DNA of 64,000 bases from Paractinoplanes toevensis (GTDB lineage Bacteria; Actinomycetota; Actinomycetes; Mycobacteriales; Micromonosporaceae). Shown here piece by piece: positions 43,859 through 51,227 of the stretch. Below the pieces are notes generated by a model. That model made no database searches, was not told where the DNA came from, and saw nothing but the letters and a program-made list of their open reading frames with translations. Location of the stretch: the NCBI RefSeq assembly GCF_018332695.1, contig NZ_BOQN01000092.1, positions 1 to 64,000 on the forward strand. Reading direction: 5' to 3'. The translations under genes were made by a program, and so were the position numbers. The first letter of the stretch is position 1. The number at the start of each line of letters is the position of its first letter.

Positions 43859-46786
43859 GTGCTCCCACGAGAGAGACGCCTGAGGCGCTTGCGCCGAGGG
43901 CTGGCAGTCGGCGGCACCGTCGTCCTCGGTGCCGGCGTCGCCCTGGCCGCGGGCGTCCCCGCCCATGCCGCGGCCGGCTGCACCATCGTCTACAAGGTGC
44001 AGAGCCAATGGTCCGGCGGCTTCACCGGCGACATCCAGATCACCAACGCCGGTGACCCGGTGAGCAGCTGGAAGCTCGAGTACGACTTCCCGGACGCCGG
44101 GCAGAAGGTGGCACAGGGCTGGAACGGCACGTACGCCCAGTCCGGCCAGCACGTCACGGTGACCAACACGAGCTGGAACGGCAGCATCGGCACGAACGCG
44201 ACGGTGGGCACCGGCTTCAACGGCACCTTCGGCTCGGCCAACCCGGTGCCGACGGCGTTCAGCCTCAACGGCACCGCGTGCAACGGCGCGGCCGCCGCGC
44301 CGACCGTGGCGATCTCGTCGCCGGCCGCGAACACCCGTTACACCGCCCCGGCGAGCATCCCGATCGCGGCCACCGCGACCGCGGCCAGTGGGCAGACGAT
44401 CAGCAAGGTCGAGTTCTACCACGACGGCCTGCTGCTCAACACCGACACGGCCGCGCCGTACGCGTACACCTGGGCCGGCGTGCCGACCCAGACCGCGGCC
44501 TACCACCTGCAGGCCATCTCGTACGACAGCGCCGGCACCAAGAGCAGCACCGCCGACGTGCCGGTCTTCGTCGACGCCAGCACCTCGCCGGCGATCGTCG
44601 CCGACGCCACCGGTGTGACCGTGGCTCCCGGCGCGAGCTCGACGTTCAAGCTGGCGCTCTCGTCGGCGCCGACCGCGAACGTGACGGTGGCGGTCGCCCG
44701 CAGCGCCGGGGCCACCACGGTCTCGGCCACGCCGGCGTCGCTGACCTTCACGCCGTCGAACTGGAGCACCGGCCAGACCGTCACGGTCGCGGCGACCGCC
44801 GCGGCCGCGAGCGGCACCAACGCCACGTTCTCGGCCACCGCGACCGGCTACACGGCCGCCACGGTGACGGCGAACGTGGTCACCGCGGGAGCGGTCGACG
44901 CCCGGTTCACCCAGATGTACAACGACATCAAGAACCCGTCGAACGGCTACTTCAGCCCCGAGGGTGTGCCGTACCACTCGATCGAGACACTGATCGACGA
45001 GGCGCCGGACCAGGGTCACGAGACCACGTCCGAGGCGTTCAGCTACTGGCTGTGGCTGGAAGCCGAGCACGGGTCGACGACCGAGGACTGGGCGCCGTTC
45101 AACGCGGCGTGGTCGACGATGGAGAAGTACATCATCCCGTCGCACGCCGACCAGCCCACCAACGCCAACTACAACGCGTCGAAGCCGGCCACCTACGCGG
45201 CCGAGTACCCGCTGCCGTCGCAGTACCCGTCGGCACTCGACGCCAGCGTGTCGGTCGGTTCCGACCCGCTCGCGTCCGAGCTGAAGAGCGCGTACGGCAC
45301 CGACGACATCTACGGCATGCACTGGCTGCTGGACGTCGACAACGTCTACGGCTTCGGGCACTGCGGTGACAAGACCACCCGGGTCGCCTACATCAACACC
45401 TTCCAGCGCGGGGCGCAGGAGTCGACGTGGGAGACCGTCCCGCAGCCGTCCTGCGACACCTTCACCGCCGGTGGGCCGAACGGCTACCTGGACCTGTTCA
45501 CCAAGGACTCCAGTTACGCCAAGCAGTGGAAGTACACCAACGCGCCGGACGCGGACTCGCGCGCGGTGCAGGCGGCGTACTGGGCGTACACCTGGGCCAC
45601 CCAGCAGGGCAAGGCCTCGCAGATCTCCACCGCGGTGGCCAACGCCGCCAAGATGGGTGACTACCTGCGGTACTCGTTCTACGACAAGTACTTCAAGCAG
45701 CCCGGTTGCACCTCGACCAGCTGCCCGGCCGGCACCGGCAAGAACGCCTCCAACAACCTGATGTCCTGGTACTACGCCTGGGGCGGTGCCTACGACACCA
45801 GCGCCGGCTGGGCGTGGCGCATCGGTTCCAGCACCAGCCACTTCGGCTACCAGAACCCGATGGCCGCCTACATCATGTCCAACGTCAGCGCCTTCGCGCC
45901 GAAGTCGGCCACCGGCAAGACGGACTGGCAGAACAGCCTGAACCGGCAGCTCGAGTTCTACCAGTGGCTGCAGTCGTCCGAGGGTGCCATCGCCGGTGGT
46001 GCCACCAACAGCTGGAACGGCAACTACTCGGCGCCGCCGTCCGGCACGCCGACCTTCTACGGCCTGTCCTACGTCGAGGCGCCGGTCTACGCCGACCCGC
46101 CGTCCAACCAGTGGTTCGGCATGCAGACCTGGTCCCTGGAGCGGCTGGCCGAGTACTACTACACGACCGGTGACGCCAAGGCCAAGTCGGTGCTGGACAA
46201 GTGGGTCCCGTGGGCCCTGGCCAACTCGACCATCAGCGCCACCAGCTTCTCCATCCCGTCGGACATGTCCTGGTCCGGCAAGCCGAACACCTGGAACCCG
46301 TCCAGCCCGACCGCGAACACCGGTCTGCACGTGACGGTCACCAGCAAGGGTCAGGACCTCGGCGTGGCGGGTTCGTTCGCCAAGCTGCTGACCTACTACG
46401 CGGCCAAGTCCGGTGACACCGCGGCGAAGACGGCCGCGAAGAACCTGCTCGACGCGATCTGGACGAAGAAGGACGCGAAGGGCGTGTCGGTCACCGAGAC
46501 CCGCGCCGACTACAACCGATTCGACGACGTCTACAACGCGTCGACCGGCCAGGGTCTCTACATCCCGCCGGGCTGGACCGGCAAGATGCCGAACGGCGAC
46601 GTGATCGCCCCCGGCAAGTCCTTCCTGGACATCCGCTCCTTCTACAAGAACGACCCGGACTTCCCCAAGGTCCAGGCGTACCTCGACGGCGGTGCCGCAC
46701 CCACGTTCAACTACCACCGCTTCTGGGCCCAGGTCGACGTGGCCACCGGTTACGCCGACTTCGCCCGCCTGTTCCCGAACGGCTGA
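43859..46786 (+). CDS. Secreted GH48 processive cellulase with N-terminal CBM2
   Basis: This 975-residue exocellulase acts from reducing ends and is a key enzyme for crystalline cellulose. Order: signal peptide (1 to about 38), CBM2 (about 40-138), an Ig-like module (about 142-240), a second beta module (about 242-340), GH48 catalytic domain (about 345-975). The general acid is the Glu of HETTSEAF (Glu392). GTG at 43859 follows GAAAGGA (43846-43852). Gap to the GH74 gene is 32 bp with no terminator. Confidence 0.93.
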   Translation: MLPRERRLRRLRRGLAVGGTVVLGAGVALAAGVPAHAAAGCTIVYKVQSQWSGGFTGDIQITNAGDPVSSWKLEYDFPDAGQKVAQGWNGTYAQSGQHVTVTNTSWNGSIGTNATVGTGFNGTFGSANPVPTAFSLNGTACNGAAAAPTVAISSPAANTRYTAPASIPIAATATAASGQTISKVEFYHDGLLLNTDTAAPYAYTWAGVPTQTAAYHLQAISYDSAGTKSSTADVPVFVDASTSPAIVADATGVTVAPGASSTFKLALSSAPTANVTVAVARSAGATTVSATPASLTFTPSNWSTGQTVTVAATAAAASGTNATFSATATGYTAATVTANVVTAGAVDARFTQMYNDIKNPSNGYFSPEGVPYHSIETLIDEAPDQGHETTSEAFSYWLWLEAEHGSTTEDWAPFNAAWSTMEKYIIPSHADQPTNANYNASKPATYAAEYPLPSQYPSALDASVSVGSDPLASELKSAYGTDDIYGMHWLLDVDNVYGFGHCGDKTTRVAYINTFQRGAQESTWETVPQPSCDTFTAGGPNGYLDLFTKDSSYAKQWKYTNAPDADSRAVQAAYWAYTWATQQGKASQISTAVANAAKMGDYLRYSFYDKYFKQPGCTSTSCPAGTGKNASNNLMSWYYAWGGAYDTSAGWAWRIGSSTSHFGYQNPMAAYIMSNVSAFAPKSATGKTDWQNSLNRQLEFYQWLQSSEGAIAGGATNSWNGNYSAPPSGTPTFYGLSYVEAPVYADPPSNQWFGMQTWSLERLAEYYYTTGDAKAKSVLDKWVPWALANSTISATSFSIPSDMSWSGKPNTWNPSSPTANTGLHVTVTSKGQDLGVAGSFAKLLTYYAAKSGDTAAKTAAKNLLDAIWTKKDAKGVSVTETRADYNRFDDVYNASTGQGLYIPPGWTGKMPNGDVIAPGKSFLDIRSFYKNDPDFPKVQAYLDGGAAPTFNYHRFWAQVDVATGYADFARLFPNG

Positions 46787-46797
46787 GAGGAGGAACC

Positions 46798-47925
46798 ATG
46801 CGGAGAAAGAAACTGCTGGCCTATCTGGCCGCCGCGGTGATGGCGGCCGGTCTGGGGGCGATCGCCCTGCCGGGCATCGCCGAAGCGCACGGCGCCATGA
46901 TGGTGCCGGGCAGCCGGACGTGGCTCTGCTACAAGGACGGACGTAACCCGACCACGGGGGAGATCCAGCCGAAGAACGCGGCCTGCGCGGCCGCGGTCGC
47001 GCAGAGCGGCACCACCTCGCTGTACAACTGGTTCGCCGTGCTTCGTTCGGACGGGGCCGGGCGGGTGTCCGGCTTCCTGCCGGACGGCCAGCTGTGCAGC
47101 GGTGGCACCGGTGGACCGTACAATTTCACCGGTTTCAACCTGGCCCGCAACGACTGGCCGCAGACCCACCTGACGGCGGGTAAGTCGATCCAGATCTGGT
47201 ACAACGACTGGGCCAAGCACCCCGGCACGTTCTCGCTCTACATCACCAAGGACGGGTACGACCCGACCAAGCCCCTGGCGTGGAGCGACCTCGAGCCGAC
47301 GCCGTTCAACCAGTCCACCAACCCGCCGGCCAACGGCGGGCCGGGCAGCGACGACGGCTACTACTACTGGAACGCGACCCTGCCGTCCGGTAAGTCCGGC
47401 AAGCACCTGATCTACTCGGTGTGGTCCCGGTCGGACAGCACGGAGACGTTCTACGGCTGTTCGGACGTCGTCTTCGACGGCGGCAACGGTGAGGTGACCG
47501 GGGTCGGCGGCACCACGACGACGACGCCGCCCACCACCGCACCCACCACCGCACCGACGACGTCGGCACCGACGACGCCGCCCACCACGGCTCCGACGAC
47601 CTCGCCCACCGATAACCCGGGCGAGACCGGCTGTGCCGCGATGTACAACATCACCGGGACGTGGAACGGAGGGTTCCAGGCCGAGGTGATGGTGCACGCG
47701 CTCAGTGCGCCGATTGGCAAGTGGACGGTGACCTGGACGTTCCCCGGGTCGCAGACGGTGACTCAGCTCTGGAGCGGGACGGCCAGCAGTAGCGGTTCGC
47801 TGGTGACCGTCAAGAACGCGAGCTGGAACGGCACGGTTGCCGCGAACAACTACACCACCTTCGGGTTCCTCGGGTCCGGGACCGCGCCACCGACGGTCAA
47901 CAACCTGACCTGTAGTACCGCGTAA
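46798..47925 (+). CDS. AA10 lytic polysaccharide monooxygenase with CBM2
   Basis: This 375-residue secreted copper enzyme oxidatively cleaves crystalline cellulose. The signal peptide ends at AEA so that His31 becomes the mature N-terminus (HGAMMVPGSRT). With His141 (NDWAKHPGTF) it forms the histidine brace, and Phe226 in CSDVVF is the axial residue. A Thr/Pro linker of about 40 residues leads to a C-terminal CBM2. The sequence type resembles Streptomyces CelS2. AGGAGG at 46788-46793; third gene of the operon, ended by a strong hairpin. Confidence 0.93.
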   Translation: MRRKKLLAYLAAAVMAAGLGAIALPGIAEAHGAMMVPGSRTWLCYKDGRNPTTGEIQPKNAACAAAVAQSGTTSLYNWFAVLRSDGAGRVSGFLPDGQLCSGGTGGPYNFTGFNLARNDWPQTHLTAGKSIQIWYNDWAKHPGTFSLYITKDGYDPTKPLAWSDLEPTPFNQSTNPPANGGPGSDDGYYYWNATLPSGKSGKHLIYSVWSRSDSTETFYGCSDVVFDGGNGEVTGVGGTTTTTPPTTAPTTAPTTSAPTTPPTTAPTTSPTDNPGETGCAAMYNITGTWNGGFQAEVMVHALSAPIGKWTVTWTFPGSQTVTQLWSGTASSSGSLVTVKNASWNGTVAANNYTTFGFLGSGTAPPTVNNLTCSTA

Positions 47926-47937
47926 CCCGAAAAAGAA

Positions 47938-47972
47938 ACCGGGCGGCGGCGCATTACGCGCCGCCGCCCGGT
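47938..47972. terminator. Bidirectional terminator
   Basis: A perfect 15-bp GC-rich stem with a 5-nt loop (ATTAC) lies between the convergent LPMO and GH10 genes. Confidence 0.88.
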
Positions 47973-47979
47973 GCCTCTC

Positions 47980-49035
47980 TCAGCGCGCCAGCAGGAACGT
48001 CTCCCGCAGGGTGTCGTACGCCGGTTTCGGCTGCAGCTGCTCGTCGAACGGCGTGGCCGAACCCTCCTCGGGGAAGACGCCCGGAACCCAGGAGTACTTG
48101 TCCGTGAAGCCCCACACCGTGTACGAGACACAGTTGCGGACCAGCAGGCACGCCCGCAGCAGCAGGCCGAAGCCCTCCGCCTGGGCCTGCACCTTGGTCG
48201 AGTCGGCCGGCAGGATCATCCGGATGTCGACCTCGGTGAACGCCGTCTTGACGCCGAGCGCGTCGAAGCGGCGCACGTTCTCCAGGACGTCACCGGGCAG
48301 GCCGTACTGAATGCCCAGGTGCCCCTGCATGCCGAAGCCGTGCACCGGCACACCCTGACGCCGCAGCGACTTGATCAGGTTGTAGTAGGCGTCGCTCTTC
48401 GGGCTGATCCAGTCGACGTTGTAGTCGTTGAGGAACAGCCACGCGCTCGGGTCGGCCTGGTGGGCCCAGCGGAACGCGTCGGCGATGTAACTCGGGCCGA
48501 GCGCCCGCAGCCAGATCGTGTCACGCAGGGTGCCGTCCTCGTTGAACACCTCGTTCGCCACGTCCCACGCCCAGATCCGGCCCTTGAAGTGCCCGACCTC
48601 GTCGAAGATGTGCTTGCGCAGCAGGGCTTTCAGCTGGGCCGGCGTGAAGTTGGCCTCGGTCAGCCAGGATGGGTTCTGGCTGTGCCAGACCAGGGTGTGC
48701 CCGCGGACGGCCTGGCCGTTCTTGCGGGCGAACCGGATCAGGTCGTCGGCCGGTCCCCAGTTGTAGGTGCCCTGGGTCGGTTCGACCGACTCCCACTTCA
48801 TCACGTTCTCCGGCGTGACCGTGTCGAACTCGCGGGCGACCGCCGCCGCGTACGGCGCGTCGGCGGCGAGTGCCGCCATGTCCACGGCGGTGCCGATCTT
48901 GGTGCCGGTGCCGCGGGCCGCGGCGCGCAGTCCGGTGTCGCCGGCGGTGGCCGAGCCGGTCGGCAGCACGGTCACGCTCAACGCGGTCAGGGCGGCGAGA
49001 GCGGCCGCCCCGAGCGCTGTCCTCTTCGGAATCAT
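47980..49035 (-). CDS. Secreted GH10 endo-beta-1,4-xylanase
   Basis: This 351-residue exported xylanase has a signal peptide (about 1-32) followed directly by a GH10 TIM barrel with no carbohydrate-binding module. The acid/base is Glu162 (WDVANEVF), the nucleophile Glu268 (FTEVDIR), and the substrate-binding HTLVWHSQNPSWL motif is present. GGAGGAG precedes the ATG at 49035; the frame is open further up but crosses its own promoter. It is divergent from the deacetylase-esterase-glucuronidase operon, which would strip side groups from its substrate. Confidence 0.94.
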   Translation of the reverse strand: MIPKRTALGAAALAALTALSVTVLPTGSATAGDTGLRAAARGTGTKIGTAVDMAALAADAPYAAAVAREFDTVTPENVMKWESVEPTQGTYNWGPADDLIRFARKNGQAVRGHTLVWHSQNPSWLTEANFTPAQLKALLRKHIFDEVGHFKGRIWAWDVANEVFNEDGTLRDTIWLRALGPSYIADAFRWAHQADPSAWLFLNDYNVDWISPKSDAYYNLIKSLRRQGVPVHGFGMQGHLGIQYGLPGDVLENVRRFDALGVKTAFTEVDIRMILPADSTKVQAQAEGFGLLLRACLLVRNCVSYTVWGFTDKYSWVPGVFPEEGSATPFDEQLQPKPAYDTLRETFLLAR

Positions 49036-49060
49036 CAAACTTCTCCTCCGGTGGTGGAAC

Positions 49061-49113
49061 CGAAAGTTGCGGTAACTTGCGGAAAGCTTCGTGCCCGCAG
49101 GCGCCCACGTCAA
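49061..49113 (-). promoter_or_regulatory. GH10 promoter with overlapping repeat
   Basis: On the minus strand TTGACG (49113-49108), 17 bp, then GAAGCT (49090-49085) form a promoter for the xylanase gene. Just downstream and overlapping the -10 are an inverted repeat AAGTT-GCGGT-AACTT (49064-49078) and further GAAAG/CTTTC elements, similar in type to the GAAA(C/G)TTTC motifs found before streptomycete xylanase genes. Confidence 0.45.
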
Positions 49114-49149
49114 TGCCGGAATTCCATAGAAGATCAACTCGCACAAGGG

Positions 49150-49178
49150 TTGACGGCATAGATCGCCGCCTCTACGTT
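49150..49178 (+). promoter_or_regulatory. Promoter of the xylan esterase/glucuronidase operon
   Basis: TTGACG (49150-49155), a 17-bp spacer, and TACGTT (49173-49178) give a standard promoter about 57 bp before the CE4 gene. Confidence 0.6.
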
Positions 49179-49235
49179 ACGAATGTTCGGCTGACATGTT
49201 TCCGAAACTTCCGACCGTCCTCCCGGGGGTTCCAC

Positions 49236-49931
49236 GTGTCCCGCTTTCTTTTTCGCTGCCTGGTCGCCGCCGTCACGGCGACCGGCACCCTGACCGCGAT
49301 CTCGTCCCCGGCCCTCGCGCACGACCGGCCGACGCCGGCCATCGTCGACACCGCGAGAGGCCACGGCAACGTCTTCAGCCTCACCTTCGACGACGGCCCC
49401 AACCCGCCCGACACCCTCGATCTGCTGAAGGTGCTCCGCAAGCACCACGTCAAGGCGGTCTTCTGCCTGGTCGGTGATCAGGTTCGGCTGCATCCGGACG
49501 TCGTTCGCAAGATCGCGGCCGAGGGCCACACCCTGTGCAACCACTCCTTGCACCACGACGACCTGAGCCTGCTGACGCCCGAACAGATCCGGGCCGACCT
49601 GCAAACCACCAGCCGGCTCATCCACCAGGCCGTGCCGTGGGCACACATCGCGTACTTCCGGGCCCCCTACGGCGCCTGGGGCCAGTCCCCGCAGATCGCC
49701 GCCGACCTCGGCATGCAGCCGCTCGGCTGGCGCTTCGACATCGAGGACTGGGTTCCGCCCGGCACCGACGTGCTGGCCCAGCGGATCCGCGACCGGATCA
49801 CCCCCGGCGCGGTCGCACTCATGCACGACGGCGGCGGCGACCGCAGCCAGACCGTCGCGGCCGTCGACCAGATCATTCCCGAACTGCGCGCCCAGGGCTG
49901 GCGTTTCACCCTGCCGCTGCGCCGCGGCTGA
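49236..49931 (+). CDS. Secreted CE4 polysaccharide deacetylase
   Basis: This 231-residue exported NodB-domain enzyme has a signal peptide ending near ALA-HD. Motif 1 is TFDDGP with Asp52 and metal-binding Asp53, motif 2 is HSLHH with His103 and His107, motif 3 is RAPYG, and the closing LMHDGGG contains the catalytic His. It removes acetyl groups using a divalent metal. Family members act on chitin, peptidoglycan or acetylxylan; the operon with GH115 and opposite GH10 favours acetylxylan. GTG at 49236 has only a G-rich leader. Confidence 0.87.
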   Translation: MSRFLFRCLVAAVTATGTLTAISSPALAHDRPTPAIVDTARGHGNVFSLTFDDGPNPPDTLDLLKVLRKHHVKAVFCLVGDQVRLHPDVVRKIAAEGHTLCNHSLHHDDLSLLTPEQIRADLQTTSRLIHQAVPWAHIAYFRAPYGAWGQSPQIAADLGMQPLGWRFDIEDWVPPGTDVLAQRIRDRITPGAVALMHDGGGDRSQTVAAVDQIIPELRAQGWRFTLPLRRG

Positions 49932-49946
49932 CCACGGAGGTCGCCA

Positions 49947-51227
49947 ATGTCCACCACCCGACGCGAACTCCTCGCGCTCACCGCCGGGGCCACCGCCGGC
50001 GCCGTCGCGGCCACCGGCTCCCCGGTCTGGGCCCACGGATCCGGCGCGGAAAGCTGGGTCGCCACCTGGGCGTCCGTGCCCACCACCATCCCCACCCGCG
50101 GCACCCCGACCGTCCTCGAACGGCAGACCGTGCGGCACGTCGTCCACTGCTCCACCGGCGGTGACGAGCTGCGTATCCGGCTCACCAACGAGTTCGGGGA
50201 GACGCCGCTGCGGATCGGGGCCGTCCACGTCGCCCTGCGGGACGGCACCGGTGCCAGCACCGCCACCGTCGCCGGAACCGACCGGCGGGCGACCTTCTCC
50301 GGTCACGGCAGCGCGCTCATCCCGGCCGGGGCGCCGCTGGTCAGCGACCCGGTCAGGCTTCGCCTGCCGGCCGGGGGAGACCTGGCGATCAGCATCTTCT
50401 TCCCGGAGCGTACGACGGTGACGACGCTCGCCGCCTTCGCATACCAGGACAACGTGATCGCGAACGGTGATGTCACCGCCGCCCGTACCGTCGTCGCCAC
50501 CGCGACCCTGCAGCAGGACCTGTTCCTCTCCGGGGTTGCCGTGCGTCAGCGCGGCGGCGCCGCGATCGTGACGCTCGGCGACTCGATCACCAACGGCGCC
50601 AACACCGTCGCCAACCTCAACCACCGCTGGCCCGACCTGCTCGCCGCGCGGTTGCGGGCCGCCCGGCAGGACCTCGGGATCGCCAACCTGGGCGTCTCCG
50701 GCAACCGCCTGCTGCACGACCCGAACCCGCCGGCCGGCAGCGACGCCGAGACGTTCGCCAACTTCTTCGGGGTCAGCGGCCTCAAGCGGTTCGACCGCGA
50801 CGTGCTCGCCCAGCCGGGCCGGCGACACCTGATCGTCCTGCTCGGGGTGAACGACCTCGGCCACCCGGGCACCGTCGCGCCGCCGTCCGAGGTGGTCAGC
50901 GCGGATGACCTGATCGCCGGGCATCGACAGCTGATCGCCCGGGCGCACGAGGGCGGGCTCTCGGCGTACGGCGGGACGATCCTGCCCTTCAAGGACGACA
51001 CGCTGGGCTTCTACACGGTCGAGAACGAGCGCAAGCGCCAGCAGCTCAACCGGTGGATCCGCACGAGCGGCGAATACGACGGGGTGATCGACTTCGACCG
51101 GGCGATGGGTGACCCGGCCGACCCGATCCGGCTCAACCCGGCCTACGACTCGGGCGACCACCTGCACCCGAACGACACCGGCATGGCCGCGATGGCCGCC
51201 GCCGTACCGCTGAGGTTCTTCCGATGA
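49947..51227 (+). CDS. Secreted SGNH/GDSL hydrolase 1
   Basis: This 426-residue enzyme has a Tat-type signal (STTRRELLALTAGATAGAVA). An N-terminal beta-sandwich of about 170 residues precedes the SGNH domain with nucleophile Ser213 (VTLGDSITNG), block GVSGNRLL, block LLGVNDLG and the Asp404/His407 pair in DHLHPND. It is probably an esterase that frees acetyl or other acyl groups from xylan. GGAGG precedes the ATG; it begins 15 bp after the CE4 stop and its own stop overlaps the GH115 start. Confidence 0.87.
   Translation: MSTTRRELLALTAGATAGAVAATGSPVWAHGSGAESWVATWASVPTTIPTRGTPTVLERQTVRHVVHCSTGGDELRIRLTNEFGETPLRIGAVHVALRDGTGASTATVAGTDRRATFSGHGSALIPAGAPLVSDPVRLRLPAGGDLAISIFFPERTTVTTLAAFAYQDNVIANGDVTAARTVVATATLQQDLFLSGVAVRQRGGAAIVTLGDSITNGANTVANLNHRWPDLLAARLRAARQDLGIANLGVSGNRLLHDPNPPAGSDAETFANFFGVSGLKRFDRDVLAQPGRRHLIVLLGVNDLGHPGTVAPPSEVVSADDLIAGHRQLIARAHEGGLSAYGGTILPFKDDTLGFYTVENERKRQQLNRWIRTSGEYDGVIDFDRAMGDPADPIRLNPAYDSGDHLHPNDTGMAAMAAAVPLRFFR

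Noticed and set aside
43715..46717. 1000-codon open frame antisense to the GH48 gene
   Set aside because: Val/Arg/Gly-rich shadow of a clearly functional gene with signal peptide, CBM2 and catalytic motif.
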